Origin: Nitrososphaerota archaeon
GTDB taxonomy: Archaea; Thermoproteota; Nitrososphaeria; Nitrososphaerales; Nitrosopumilaceae
NCBI GenBank assembly: GCA_028867675.1
Contig: JAGWGA010000007.1
Location: 1-58,375, forward strand
Length of the DNA: 58,375 nucleotides
Direction of reading: 5' to 3'
Shown: one piece after another, positions 40,717-50,778 of the stretch
Position numbering within the stretch: position 1 is the first letter of the stretch
Layout: every line of letters begins with the position of its first letter
The notes under the pieces: model-generated
The model's database searches: none
What the model saw: the letters and a program-made list of their open reading frames with translations, nothing else
Told to the model about the DNA's origin: nothing
Position numbers and translations under genes: made by a program

Positions 40717-42788
40717 ATAGGCGTAACTATAGTTCCTTCTGGCGTTGATTTAAAATCATAAATTGCATCAATGTTAGAATTTTCAAATATCTCTGAATCA
40801 TGTGTGATTATAATAAACTGGGATATTGCGTCAATGTTTGACTCAAACGCCTGGGATAGTACGCTTACCAGAGACTTTCTTCTCTCTTGGTCCAAGTGGG
40901 TAGTAGGTTCGTCAAGTATTATGAAGTTTAGATTCGATGAGCCCATCAGATGAGCCATTCCAAGCCGTAGTGCTAGTGCGACACTTACTTTTTCTCCACC
41001 ACTAAGTGATTCTAAATCCAAATTGGTATTTCCAGAATAACACGTAATTCCAATATCTCTTGCTTTGTCTTCCAAAGATATTCTTTGAATTTTTACATTA
41101 AATGTTGAAAGATATTCTGAGGCCTTTTGCGATATCATCCCTAGGGCCCAAGAACGTAGGCTTGTGGCAACAGGACCGTCTCTATTGTAAATCTGAGCTC
41201 GAATAATCTCAAGACTTGAAACATATTGTTTTACTTCATGTAATTCAACTAGGATTGAAGAAATTTTTTCAGAATCGTCTTTGTATAACTTTAGTTTTGT
41301 ATTTACAGAACCTATGTCCTGGTCCAAACTACTAAGAACCCGTCTTTGCTGTTCTAGCTTTAGTTTCAACTCTCTAAAGTTGTTTATGTCAAAACCCTGT
41401 GTCTCTTCAACCAAGGAAGTTATTGACTTGATGGTATCTATTGAATAATCATCAATTGCATACTGCATTAGATTCCCAATGCCGATCTCAAGGGGTATTT
41501 CTTTGATACTTGACTGTAACTTTATCACTTCATTTCTAAGAGTGATTAAATCATCTTGATTTTTTATATTGTTTAATGACAAGACCCCTTCGGCTTTTAC
41601 AATTTGTTGTAATTTCAAATCGAGTTCTCTTTTTTTGTTTTGAGATGTGATATCGTCTTTTGTATAAAGTTCTGTCTTCTTTTTTAATGTCTCTAATTCT
41701 GTTTTAAGATGAGCTTCTTCAAACAATGGATTTAGCTTGTCAACTTTGGAATCACATACCGGACACTTGCCATCAACTAGGTGTAATCTGTTAGCGATAT
41801 CTTGTTGTCCTCGAATCATTGCTATTTTTTCTCCTGCTTCCTTTGACTCGACACGAATTTGGTCAATATTTGACTGGATTTGCTTTATCTCTGATTCTAC
41901 TTGGGCTTTCAAAGATATGACCGACAAGCTGTTTGAGCATTCAGCAAGCCTTCTCTCTTTTTCAACAAGTTCTCGTTTTATTGATACAATGGAATTTCGT
42001 AGGTATCTGAGGAGGTCTTCTTTTTTGTTCTCAATGTCTTTTATTTTGAGTTCTTTTGGTGCCTCTGACTCTATTTTTTTCTGTAATCTGACAAATTCTT
42101 GTTCCTGGAATGTCTTTTCTTCTTCGAGTTTTTTCTTTTGAGGCTCTAATGATGAAACCTCTCTTAATAGTGACTCAATTTTACTCTGAAGGACATCGAT
42201 ACTGGTATCATCGTAACTTAATCTTGATTTGACAGTTCCTCTAAAATCATCTACTGTTTTTTTCATATATTCATAAGCAATGTCAAGCTTGTCTATGCCA
42301 ATTATGGCGTTGACTAGCTCCTTGAATTTTTTAGGATCTGCCTCAATTATGGTTTGTAGTTCACCCTGTTGTACAATGGATGCAACTTTGAGCTTCTCAA
42401 AGTCTAGGCCAATTAATGATTCAATTGTCTTTGTCATTGATTCCCCAAATTGCTTTCGTTCTCCCGCAGCAAGCTGAATCATTTCAGAGTTTATTTTTTC
42501 ATTTAGTACAGCTTCTACAGTTCCCTTGGAATCTATTTTGCGAACTGCTTCAAACTGTCTAGTTCCTATTGCAAATTCTACTTTGGCATATGATTGGTTA
42601 CTACCTCTCCGTAAGAGTCCTTTTGTTGACTTTCTAATATGTTCTCCAAACAATGCAAATGTTATTGCATCTATGATACTTGATTTGCCTGCACCGTTTG
42701 GTCCTACAAAGACAGTGACTCCTTTATCAAATGTTAATTTCGTATTAGAGTGCGATAAGAAATTTACAATCTCAACTGACTGTAGCAT
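40713..42788 (-). CDS. rad50: DNA double-strand break repair ATPase Rad50
   Basis: 691 residues. The Walker A motif GPNGAGKSSIID lies near residue 30. Coiled coils flank a zinc hook CPVC near residue 340. The C-terminal part has the signature LSGGEKVSVALALRLGM and Walker B FIILDEPTTHLD. The coiled coils are shorter than in most archaeal Rad50 proteins (about 850-900). With Mre11 it tethers and opens DNA ends for resection. It overlaps mre11 by 17 bases, the last gene of the nurA-herA-mre11-rad50 operon. Confidence 0.93.
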   Translation of the reverse strand: MLQSVEIVNFLSHSNTKLTFDKGVTVFVGPNGAGKSSIIDAITFALFGEHIRKSTKGLLRRGSNQSYAKVEFAIGTRQFEAVRKIDSKGTVEAVLNEKINSEMIQLAAGERKQFGESMTKTIESLIGLDFEKLKVASIVQQGELQTIIEADPKKFKELVNAIIGIDKLDIAYEYMKKTVDDFRGTVKSRLSYDDTSIDVLQSKIESLLREVSSLEPQKKKLEEEKTFQEQEFVRLQKKIESEAPKELKIKDIENKKEDLLRYLRNSIVSIKRELVEKERRLAECSNSLSVISLKAQVESEIKQIQSNIDQIRVESKEAGEKIAMIRGQQDIANRLHLVDGKCPVCDSKVDKLNPLFEEAHLKTELETLKKKTELYTKDDITSQNKKRELDLKLQQIVKAEGVLSLNNIKNQDDLITLRNEVIKLQSSIKEIPLEIGIGNLMQYAIDDYSIDTIKSITSLVEETQGFDINNFRELKLKLEQQRRVLSSLDQDIGSVNTKLKLYKDDSEKISSILVELHEVKQYVSSLEIIRAQIYNRDGPVATSLRSWALGMISQKASEYLSTFNVKIQRISLEDKARDIGITCYSGNTNLDLESLSGGEKVSVALALRLGMAHLMGSSNLNFIILDEPTTHLDQERRKSLVSVLSQAFESNIDAISQFIIITHDSEIFENSNIDAIYDFKSTPEGTIVTPI

Positions 42789-43926
42789 TTTTTACTCCTT
42801 TTTTGAATCGTACGAAATTTTCAGTAACTGCATGGATTGCCTGATCTGTATTTCCTTTTGATAATAACGGCAAGAGTTCATTTATTGCAAAATTTGCCAT
42901 ATCTTCAGAACCAAGAATGTCTTTTGCGATTCTATGCATTTCCTCCTCAATCTTTAATGGTCGGTCCATAAAGACAGAGCCATTATAATTCTCAGAGGAT
43001 ATGTGTTTCCAAAATGTGCGCAGTGTGAGGTCAAATAACCTTGAAATTTGTGCCTGAACTTGACCTGGTTCTGAAATCTCACCTGTAATTTTTAATTCTA
43101 TAACGGGTTTTCTTGCTAGTAATTTTACTTTTTCAGCAAGTATGTCTATCTCATTTGGAAGGTCAGAAATTGAGGTCTTGACTGAAAACTGGGGCCTAGT
43201 GTCAAGTTTTATCCATGTGGGAATTGCTTCGGGCTTTGAAATATCTACTTGATAAAATCCCTTTTGTGTTTCTTTTATTCCCTCACTTGATGTTAGTTCA
43301 ATTGATCCAGGGTATGCTAACGGTCCTCCAAGATGTGCGAATTTTTTTAGATCTTGTTCATGAAGATGACCCATTGCATAATATGTAAAATTCTTTGGAA
43401 GGTCTGTGGAATTTATCTCTGCAGCAAACTTGTTAATTTCTGTAATTCCTTGATGCAAAACCAGTATCCTATGTCCCTGGTGATTTTTGGCCTGAGCATC
43501 TACTCTTGCAAAGTCTTGTTCAAACGATTCAATCTCTGCCTTTCTTCGTTTGTCAAATCCTGCAATCATTACATCTTTGTAAAAAATTGGATTTCCATCT
43601 CCAATATACTTTGAGAAATCTAAATTGTGATATACAAAAGGAACAGGTGTTGCTCTAATTCTACTAATGTCATGATCTCCTAGGATGAAAAAAGAATCAA
43701 TGTTATTTTTTTTAAGCCGCTTTAGTGCATTTGCTAAAACAAGAATTGCTTTTCCACTGGGGTTTGGAACATGAAAAATATCTCCTGCAAATATTACGAA
43801 ATCTACATGGTCTTTAATTGAGGTGTCAATTGCTTCGTTGAATGCGAGATACACATCATTTTCACGCTCTTCAGAGTGATACTGGATAAAACCAAGATGT
43901 GTATCAGAGATATGTGAAAAAATCAT
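42772..43926 (-). CDS. mre11: DNA end-processing nuclease Mre11
   Basis: 384 residues. The phosphodiesterase motifs are complete: SDTHLG, GDIFHVP, GDHD, VLHQG and GHLHEQ. The manganese-dependent endonuclease/exonuclease forms a complex with Rad50. The C-terminal 120 residues form the capping and Rad50-binding parts. It starts 2 bases before the herA stop and overlaps rad50, so translation is coupled. Confidence 0.93.
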   Translation of the reverse strand: MIFSHISDTHLGFIQYHSEERENDVYLAFNEAIDTSIKDHVDFVIFAGDIFHVPNPSGKAILVLANALKRLKKNNIDSFFILGDHDISRIRATPVPFVYHNLDFSKYIGDGNPIFYKDVMIAGFDKRRKAEIESFEQDFARVDAQAKNHQGHRILVLHQGITEINKFAAEINSTDLPKNFTYYAMGHLHEQDLKKFAHLGGPLAYPGSIELTSSEGIKETQKGFYQVDISKPEAIPTWIKLDTRPQFSVKTSISDLPNEIDILAEKVKLLARKPVIELKITGEISEPGQVQAQISRLFDLTLRTFWKHISSENYNGSVFMDRPLKIEEEMHRIAKDILGSEDMANFAINELLPLLSKGNTDQAIHAVTENFVRFKKGVKNATVS

Positions 43927-43927
43927 C

Positions 43928-45448
43928 TTAATCTAGTAACAAGTCTTTTTGCACCATGGATCTTGTTGATTCTTTTGCAATCTCTTTGAATTTGTCTGTC
44001 TGACTCCACTCCGATACTGCATCAAGGTCCGAGCCCGATTTCTTGCTTTTTACCTCATCTACATGTACTATTGAAGGCAGATTTACCCACTGGCCAATCA
44101 GAACAGCGTCTCCAATATTCAAAGATGAAAGCTGTGAGAGAAGATCCTTACTTAGTGATTCTGCTGCAGATGCTATTTGTTGTTGGTCGTCATCTTGTAC
44201 TATCTTCATTATTGCAAGAGAGCCCATCTGGCTTAGTACGTTAGGATCGATATTTCTTGGTCTTTGTGATACTACACAAAGTCCGATTCCAAATTTACGA
44301 CCTTCTCTTGCAACCTTTGATGCCCAGTATTTTGTATCAGTATGTTCTCCTTTTGGAATAAAGACATGAGCTTCTTCTATTATTACAAAAATTGGTGCAA
44401 GAAACTTGTTACTTCTTTTATTTGATGACTTGCCTTTTCTTTCCCAGACTGCATCTTTTCTATGTTGTAACAATTCTTGCAAATAGTATGATAGTCCTGC
44501 ATTTGCTTGTCGTTCACTAAGTTCTGATATGTTCAATACGTTGACTCTACCTTCCTTGATTAAATCTACAGGATCTCCGCAATCTGGATCTAGTATGTCT
44601 GAAAATCTATGTTTTGCATCATCTATCTTGTCTAATACTCTGCTTGCACTATCTGCATACCCTTTGGTAGTGCGACCAAATGATGACACACTCTCTTCAA
44701 GTGACTGCCAGAAATCTTTTGATTGTTTTACTGATTCTGTAAAAGATTCACGTAATGCTCTTTGTTGCTTGTCTGCATTCTCTCTTAGTTCTATTACTTC
44801 AGCTAGCTTGTCTGCAGGCAATAATCTGGGATTGATCTTTGATAACATGTAGTTCATCTTTGACACATCTAGATTTTCATAATCATTGTGATAGTCAAAA
44901 ATAATCAAAGTGCCATTTAACGATGCAACATGTCTTGCAATTAGAGATACAAGGTTACTTTTTCCCATACCTGTCATTGCAAGTATGGCTAAGTGTCTTG
45001 ATACAATCTTGTTTACGTTTATCTTTGCTTCTATGCCTGAATTTCTTAAAAGAGAGCCAATTCTGACCCATTCTCCTGCTAGTGGTCCAAAAATTACCCC
45101 AAGATCTTTCTGGGTTGCTTCTATGATTGAAGTGCCTGGAAGGGGAGGTACTGCAGGTAATATCATCTGACCTTTTTGTAATTTATCCAGAAAACCCAAT
45201 ATTCCAATTTTTACCTTGTAATTTTTATCTCTTGAATTGATATCTGCAACTTCTTTGCTTTCTACAGCTTCATCAAAATTTCTAACATCTGTTAATGCTT
45301 CACTTGATATGATTGATTTTTCAACCAAGCCTAAGATTTTCCCATCCTGTGAATCAATTATCACATATTCCCCAACTGAAAGTGGCTTTGATGATTGAGC
45401 CGTAACATCAGTTGGTCTTGATTCTCCTATAACTACACCAATTGTCAA
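43928..45448 (-). CDS. herA: DNA translocase HerA
   Basis: 506 residues. The N-terminal HAS-barrel is followed by a RecA-like motor with Walker A GMGKSN in LAILAMTGMGKSNLV and the DEAH-type box as IIEEAHVFIP. A C-terminal brace contains VVSQRPRNIDPNVLSQ. HerA is a hexameric bidirectional translocase that drives the NurA nuclease during 5'-end resection. It overlaps nurA by 4 bases (ATGA type). Confidence 0.93.
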   Translation of the reverse strand: MTIGVVIGESRPTDVTAQSSKPLSVGEYVIIDSQDGKILGLVEKSIISSEALTDVRNFDEAVESKEVADINSRDKNYKVKIGILGFLDKLQKGQMILPAVPPLPGTSIIEATQKDLGVIFGPLAGEWVRIGSLLRNSGIEAKINVNKIVSRHLAILAMTGMGKSNLVSLIARHVASLNGTLIIFDYHNDYENLDVSKMNYMLSKINPRLLPADKLAEVIELRENADKQQRALRESFTESVKQSKDFWQSLEESVSSFGRTTKGYADSASRVLDKIDDAKHRFSDILDPDCGDPVDLIKEGRVNVLNISELSERQANAGLSYYLQELLQHRKDAVWERKGKSSNKRSNKFLAPIFVIIEEAHVFIPKGEHTDTKYWASKVAREGRKFGIGLCVVSQRPRNIDPNVLSQMGSLAIMKIVQDDDQQQIASAAESLSKDLLSQLSSLNIGDAVLIGQWVNLPSIVHVDEVKSKKSGSDLDAVSEWSQTDKFKEIAKESTRSMVQKDLLLD

Positions 45449-46284
45449 TTCAATACCTCTCTTGATCCTACTTCGTTTCCTAGTCCATATAGACTAACAA
45501 GTCTTGCCAAATCTGAATTGGATATCTTACATTTTTCATGTGCTAATTTCAACGAATACGGATATCCTCCAACACTATTTTTTGTTATCATGTCAAGAAG
45601 TTTTTTTATTTCGTTTTCATTGTGGTCAGAGCCTAAAAGTTCTATCTTGATCAAAGGCGTAGAGTCTCTTAGTCTTGCATATACGTATGATACCACTTTG
45701 CCGGGTCCAAGACTGGTATCAACAAATATTTTGCTAAAACCGGGAGTTTTGACTGCATGGTTATAATAAAAAATATCTCCTGCCACCGAGCCAAGTTTTT
45801 CAAATTGTTTTCTTGCTGATGATGTCTTTGATATGAAAATTACGTTGTTTCTCTTTTTTATTGCTGTAGTGATTGAACTTCCAAGTGATACCTGTCTTGT
45901 TAAAAACTGTGAATATAGCGAGCCATCTAATATTACAAGTTCTGCTTTGTCAATGGAATTGATACAGGCTTCAACTTCCATTCTGCTTGCCTGGGTTTCA
46001 AGTTCAGGTGTTGGTTGCCCTAGTCCTTGGTTGTGTAATTCGGTTATTATTTGACCGTCTGATTTTACCGATACGCCTGTTACTACCCATAATTCTAAGC
46101 CTTGAAATTTTGTACTATTGTAACTACTGTCTATTCCTGCAATATCAGAGTCTTTTTTCTGAGGTGTATAATCAAGCCAGTTTTCCCTAGCCGTCTTGAT
46201 AATTTGATCAAATTTCTCCCCCTTGAAGATGGATCGAGCCTCATCTCGCTTCTTTATGGCATCGCGAAATACCGTATTGAGCAT
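45445..46284 (-). CDS. nurA: Nuclease NurA
   Basis: 279 residues. The RNase H-like NurA fold is indicated by DIAGIDSSYNS with the first catalytic Asp, ELVILDGSLYS with the second and IFVDTSLG. NurA is the nuclease partner of HerA and produces 3' single-strand tails for RadA. It is the first gene of the operon, which diverges from P5C dehydrogenase. Confidence 0.9.
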   Translation of the reverse strand: MLNTVFRDAIKKRDEARSIFKGEKFDQIIKTARENWLDYTPQKKDSDIAGIDSSYNSTKFQGLELWVVTGVSVKSDGQIITELHNQGLGQPTPELETQASRMEVEACINSIDKAELVILDGSLYSQFLTRQVSLGSSITTAIKKRNNVIFISKTSSARKQFEKLGSVAGDIFYYNHAVKTPGFSKIFVDTSLGPGKVVSYVYARLRDSTPLIKIELLGSDHNENEIKKLLDMITKNSVGGYPYSLKLAHEKCKISNSDLARLVSLYGLGNEVGSREVLN

Positions 46285-46400
46285 AAAACACCTTTGACTG
46301 CAGAGATAAAATGTTTCTCGTTTGAAATATGTTTGTCCTAGAGTTAATACAAAATCAACATACTAGCTAACTAATTATGCTAGTATTTCGTAATGTTGGC

Positions 46401-47966
46401 ATGTTTGAAAACGAGAAGACTTGGGCAAGATTTGTAGAAAACAACTCTACTGATGAATTTCACAAAAAGTTTGATCAGGCAATAAATGAAGTAAGAAAAG
46501 ACTTTGGGAAAAATTATCCTATGATTATTGGTGGAAAAGAGATCTTCTCTGACAGTCAATTCCAAGTACACTCTCCCGCAGACAAAAATCTCGTTCTTGG
46601 AAAATTTCCTTTGGCTACAAAAGATGACACCATTCATGCAATTGAAACTTCAAAAGAGTCATTTTACAAATGGTCCCTTGTTTCGTATCAAAAAAGAGTT
46701 CAAATATTTCGAGAAATCGCAGATATATTTTCACAAAATAAATTCAACTTGGCTGCAATTATGAGTTTTGAAAATGGAAAGAATAGACTTGAAGCAATGG
46801 GCGACTTGGATGAGTCAATAGATTTTATGAGATTTTATGCTGAACAGCTTGAGATAAACAACGGATTTTCAAAGGAGACCAAAAGTGGTTCCCCTAATGA
46901 AAAGACAAGTAGTAATCTAAAACCATATGGTGTTTGGGGAATAATTTCTCCATTTAATTTTCCATCTGCAATTGCAATTGGGATGACATCTGGTGCTATA
47001 ATTACTGGAAATACTGCGGTTCTCAAACCATCAAGTGACGCACCAATATCTGCATTCAAGTTTGTTGAAGCAATATATCACAAACTAACACCATCCGCAA
47101 TTAGTTTTGTAACAGGTTCTGGTGGAGTAGTTGGAAAGACAATACTTGAGAGTCCAATGGTTGATGGTATTGCCTTTACTGGTTCCAAAGAGGTTGGAAT
47201 GGGTGGATATTCCACATTTGCTATGTCAAAACCACGTCCGTTTATCTCTGAGATGGGTGGAAAGAACCCTACCATAGTATCTGCAAGTGCTGATATTGAA
47301 AAAGCAACAGATGGTGTAATGAAAGCCGCATTTGGGTACAGTGGACAAAAGTGTAGTGCCTGTTCTAGAGTCTATGTTCAAAAATCCATTGCAAACAAGT
47401 TTTTGGAAAGGCTAGTTGCAAAAACAAGTGCACTAAAAATTGGAAAACCTTGGGAAAAAGATACTTACATCGGTCCAATCATAAACAATGACGCAGTAAA
47501 AAAATTCCAAAAAGCAACTGAACTTGCAAAAAAAGATGGAAAGGTACTCTGTGGAGGCTCTCTAGTTTCTGATATTCAATACAAAGATGGTAACTTTGTC
47601 ACACCTACAATTGTTGCAAACCTTCCAAAGGATCATGAATTGATACGCGAAGAGTTGTTCTTGCCATTTTTGTGTGTTGAAGAATTTGAGAACTTTGATG
47701 AGGCATTGCTGCTTGCAAACAAAAGCAATTATGGATTGACTGCAGGAGTTTTCAGCCAAGACAAAAATGAGATTGAGAAATTTTTTGAAAAGATTGAGGC
47801 TGGTGTGACTTATGCTAATAGGGAGGCAAGTGCTACTACTGGTGCGATGGTTGGAGCACAGCCATTTGTAGGATGGAAAGAATCTGGAATCTCTGGAAAA
47901 GGAGCAGGCGGTGCATACTATCTGTTACAATTTCTAAGAGAGCAGACTCAGACTCGATGTGAATGA
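46401..47966 (+). CDS. 1-pyrroline-5-carboxylate dehydrogenase (aldehyde dehydrogenase family)
   Basis: 521 residues from ATG 46401; TAATTATG lies about 26 bp upstream. It belongs to the NAD(P)-dependent aldehyde dehydrogenases: GIISPFNFPSA (cofactor site), FTGSKEVG, the catalytic Glu in ISEMGGKN and the catalytic Cys in GQKCSACSRVYV. Its closest family match is the P5C dehydrogenase branch, and the adjacent convergent gene is proline dehydrogenase. Together the two turn proline into glutamate. The 3' ends overlap by 19 bases. Confidence 0.85.
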   Translation: MFENEKTWARFVENNSTDEFHKKFDQAINEVRKDFGKNYPMIIGGKEIFSDSQFQVHSPADKNLVLGKFPLATKDDTIHAIETSKESFYKWSLVSYQKRVQIFREIADIFSQNKFNLAAIMSFENGKNRLEAMGDLDESIDFMRFYAEQLEINNGFSKETKSGSPNEKTSSNLKPYGVWGIISPFNFPSAIAIGMTSGAIITGNTAVLKPSSDAPISAFKFVEAIYHKLTPSAISFVTGSGGVVGKTILESPMVDGIAFTGSKEVGMGGYSTFAMSKPRPFISEMGGKNPTIVSASADIEKATDGVMKAAFGYSGQKCSACSRVYVQKSIANKFLERLVAKTSALKIGKPWEKDTYIGPIINNDAVKKFQKATELAKKDGKVLCGGSLVSDIQYKDGNFVTPTIVANLPKDHELIREELFLPFLCVEEFENFDEALLLANKSNYGLTAGVFSQDKNEIEKFFEKIEAGVTYANREASATTGAMVGAQPFVGWKESGISGKGAGGAYYLLQFLREQTQTRCE

Positions 47967-48823
47967 ATAAACGAACTTCCAAGTAACAATATGTTACGTT
48001 TTCTTTCTCTTAATCTTCTAATGGAGTAAGGTAGCCAATTAGTTCCATATGGAATGTATTCTGAAACAGAAAACCCTTCCTTTACTAAGATGGGTTTAAG
48101 CTCATCGCGTATTCCTTTTAGAAATTGAAACTCAAATTTTCTCTCGAATTTTTTGGATAATTCTGTAGCACGATCAATTAATTTAGAATCATGTGTTGCA
48201 ATTGCAAACTCATTTCCTTTTTCAAATATTGTCTTCATTAATTTTTTGTAATTTTCATCAACCTCATGTCTTGTCTTGTATGCATTCTTTGCACTTTCAT
48301 GATATGCTCCCTTGACTAGGCGAATCTTGGCACCATTCTTGAGAAGCATTTCGAGGTCGTTTTGGGTCCGTTTGAGGTTTGCTTGGATGACAACCCCTAA
48401 CCTCTCATATTTCCCAAAGAGGTCCAGGTATATCTGAAAAGTACTATCTGTATATTCTGAAGATTCCATGTCTATCCAAACAAAAGACTGGTATTGCAAT
48501 GCTTTTTCTATGATTTTATCCAAGTTCTCAAGACATTCCTTTACGCTGATGGCCAAGCCTATCTGTGTTGGTTTTATGGATAGATCACCAGTAATCTTTG
48601 ATTTGCACAAGTTTGAAACAAGTGTGAGATAATCTGAAACTGTTTGGCTGACTTGACTTTCCGATGTCATGTGCTCGCCTAACTTGTTCAGTATTGCGCT
48701 CATGCCATTCATGTTTGCATTACGTGCTGACTTCAATGCGTCTTCCATGGTGTCCCCTGCTATCCACTGTTTTGCAACCTTGAATAGTACTTTTTCCATT
48801 AATGCAGAATCATGTTTTTCCAA
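47948..48823 (-). CDS. Proline dehydrogenase
   Basis: 291 residues of the FAD-dependent TIM-barrel family. The motifs are IRLVKGAYHE, FQFLKGIRDE and YIPYGTNWLPYSIRRLRER, which bind FAD and substrate. It oxidises proline to pyrroline-5-carboxylate, feeding electrons to the quinone pool. The downstream enzyme is encoded convergently. Confidence 0.92.
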   Translation of the reverse strand: MEKHDSALMEKVLFKVAKQWIAGDTMEDALKSARNANMNGMSAILNKLGEHMTSESQVSQTVSDYLTLVSNLCKSKITGDLSIKPTQIGLAISVKECLENLDKIIEKALQYQSFVWIDMESSEYTDSTFQIYLDLFGKYERLGVVIQANLKRTQNDLEMLLKNGAKIRLVKGAYHESAKNAYKTRHEVDENYKKLMKTIFEKGNEFAIATHDSKLIDRATELSKKFERKFEFQFLKGIRDELKPILVKEGFSVSEYIPYGTNWLPYSIRRLRERKRNILLLGSSFIHSHRV

Positions 48824-48927
48824 ATTACATCAATATTGTATGACACTACAACATAATTCAATATTCTGTTAAAGATCTCAAAACCTGATAACAGATTTAA
48901 CAAGGACAAGTCTTTGATACATTTGTA

Positions 48928-49746
48928 TTGAAAAGAGTAGGATTACTTGGATGTGGAGCAATAGGTACAGAGATATCCCTTGCAATAGATTCTGGAAAGA
49001 TTTCGGCAAAACTTACTCACATCTATGATTTCTCTAAAGAAAATTCTCAGAAACTAGTTGATAGATTAGAAAACAAGCCCGTTATAACAGAAAATGTTGG
49101 CTTACTTGCAGCTTCTCCAGTAGATCTAATTATAGAAGCGGCATCACAAGATGCTGTACGAGATAATGTGTTGAGTATTTTACAAAATAGAAAAGACATG
49201 ATGATTATGAGTGCTGGTGCTTTGCTTGATGAATCAATATTTGATATTGTTATGGATGGCTGCAAAGATTTCAATAAACGAGTCTATCTTCCATCAGGTG
49301 CAATCATTGGTCTTGATGGAATTAGGGCGGTACAAGATGAATTGGATTCCGTAGTACTTGTAACAACAAAAAATCCAAAAGCGTTGAAGGGTGCCAAGTT
49401 CTTTGAAACCTCAACAATTGACCTTGATAAAATTTCTGCCATTACTACAATATACGAAGGCAGTGCACAAGAAGCAGTACGACTATTTCCTGCAAACATC
49501 AATGTGGCTGCTCTTTTGAGTCTTGCAGGAATTGGTAGTGAAATGACCAAGGTGAGAATTGTTGCTGATCCTGGAACTGATAAAAATACTCATGAAATCC
49601 AAGCTCAAGGAAAGTTTGGTAAATTCTCAGTCAAGGTAGAAAATGTCCCAAGCCCGAGTAATCCTAAGACAAGTAGGCTTGCTACTTTGTCTGCGATAGA
49701 ATGTCTTCGAAAGATTTGCGGTGCCCCTCTTAACATAGGCGCATAA
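48928..49746 (+). CDS. nadX: L-aspartate dehydrogenase NadX
   Basis: 272 residues from a TTG start. The N-terminal Rossmann motif is LLGCGAIGTEI. The catalytic region includes LPSGAIIGLDGI, EGSAQEAVRLFPANINVAAL and the C-terminal NPKTSRLATLSAI. The enzyme oxidises aspartate to iminoaspartate, the first step of NAD synthesis, replacing NadB. nadA follows 93 bases downstream on the same strand. Confidence 0.92.
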   Translation: MKRVGLLGCGAIGTEISLAIDSGKISAKLTHIYDFSKENSQKLVDRLENKPVITENVGLLAASPVDLIIEAASQDAVRDNVLSILQNRKDMMIMSAGALLDESIFDIVMDGCKDFNKRVYLPSGAIIGLDGIRAVQDELDSVVLVTTKNPKALKGAKFFETSTIDLDKISAITTIYEGSAQEAVRLFPANINVAALLSLAGIGSEMTKVRIVADPGTDKNTHEIQAQGKFGKFSVKVENVPSPSNPKTSRLATLSAIECLRKICGAPLNIGA

Positions 49747-49839
49747 TTGGTAATTTTTGCCAACAGTCCAAATTATGGCAATAAATTTGTCAATATCATG
49801 ACCCTTTAAAGACGAATTAATCCTAGTCTATTCTGCATC

Positions 49840-50778
49840 ATGGATATTAAATCTGAGATATTAAAACTCAAAAAAGAAAAGGACGTTCTAATTCTTGCTC
49901 ATAATTATCAATTACCCGAGGTACAAGATGTAGCTGACTATGTAGGGGATTCTCTAGGGCTCTCAAGACAGGCTGCAACTACTGATTACAAGACGATTTT
50001 ATTCTGCGGAGTTCATTTTATGGCAGAGACTGCAGCATTAACATGTCCTGAGAAAAAAGTCTTGATTCCGGATTTAGCAGCTGGATGTTCATTGGCTGAT
50101 ACAATAAATGCAGACGAGCTAAGAAAATGGAAATCTGAACATCCAGAAGCAATTACAGTAGGATATGTCAATACATCTGCTGAAGTAAAGGCAGAACTTG
50201 ATTATTGTTGTACTTCATCAAATGCTGTAAATGTTGTAAAGGCAATTCCTGAAGATAAAGAAGTTTTATTCTTGCCTGACATGTTCCTGGGCTCGTATGT
50301 TGCTAAAATGACAAACAGAGACAACATGTTCATCTGGGCAGGAGAATGTCATGTTCATGCTGGTATAAAATCCCAGGATGTCCAAGAAAAACTCCGCGAA
50401 CTTGTAAACGCAGAATTTTTAGTTCATCCTGAATGCAGCTGCACATCTTCAGTAATGTATGATATTGCATCTGGTGATTATGGGACAAGACAAGTCCAAG
50501 TGTTATCTACAGAAGGGATGATGAAATATGCTAAAAACTCACCATCAAAACAATTTGTTGTAGCAACTGAAACTGGTATACTATACAGAATGAGACAACA
50601 AAATCCTGATAAACAATTCATCCCAATGTCTGAAAATGCAGTATGCAAGTACATGAAGATGATAACACCTGAAAAGGTACTTGCATCATTAAAAGAAGAA
50701 AAATATCATGTCAAAGTTCCAAAGCATATTGCAGATAAAGCTCATCTTGCAATAGAGCGAATGCTTGCAATCAATTAA
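49840..50778 (+). CDS. nadA: Quinolinate synthase NadA
   Basis: 312 residues, the short archaeal form. It contains LILAHNYQLPEVQDVADYVGDSL, FCGVHFMAETA with a cluster-binding Cys, GCSLAD and HPECSCTSSVMYDIASG. It condenses iminoaspartate and dihydroxyacetone phosphate to quinolinate using a [4Fe-4S] cluster. Its 3' end overlaps the convergent nadC gene by 8 bases. Confidence 0.95.
   Translation: MDIKSEILKLKKEKDVLILAHNYQLPEVQDVADYVGDSLGLSRQAATTDYKTILFCGVHFMAETAALTCPEKKVLIPDLAAGCSLADTINADELRKWKSEHPEAITVGYVNTSAEVKAELDYCCTSSNAVNVVKAIPEDKEVLFLPDMFLGSYVAKMTNRDNMFIWAGECHVHAGIKSQDVQEKLRELVNAEFLVHPECSCTSSVMYDIASGDYGTRQVQVLSTEGMMKYAKNSPSKQFVVATETGILYRMRQQNPDKQFIPMSENAVCKYMKMITPEKVLASLKEEKYHVKVPKHIADKAHLAIERMLAIN

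Noticed and set aside
44043-45170. Several plus-strand frames of 86-108 codons
   Set aside because: They are antisense shadows of herA.
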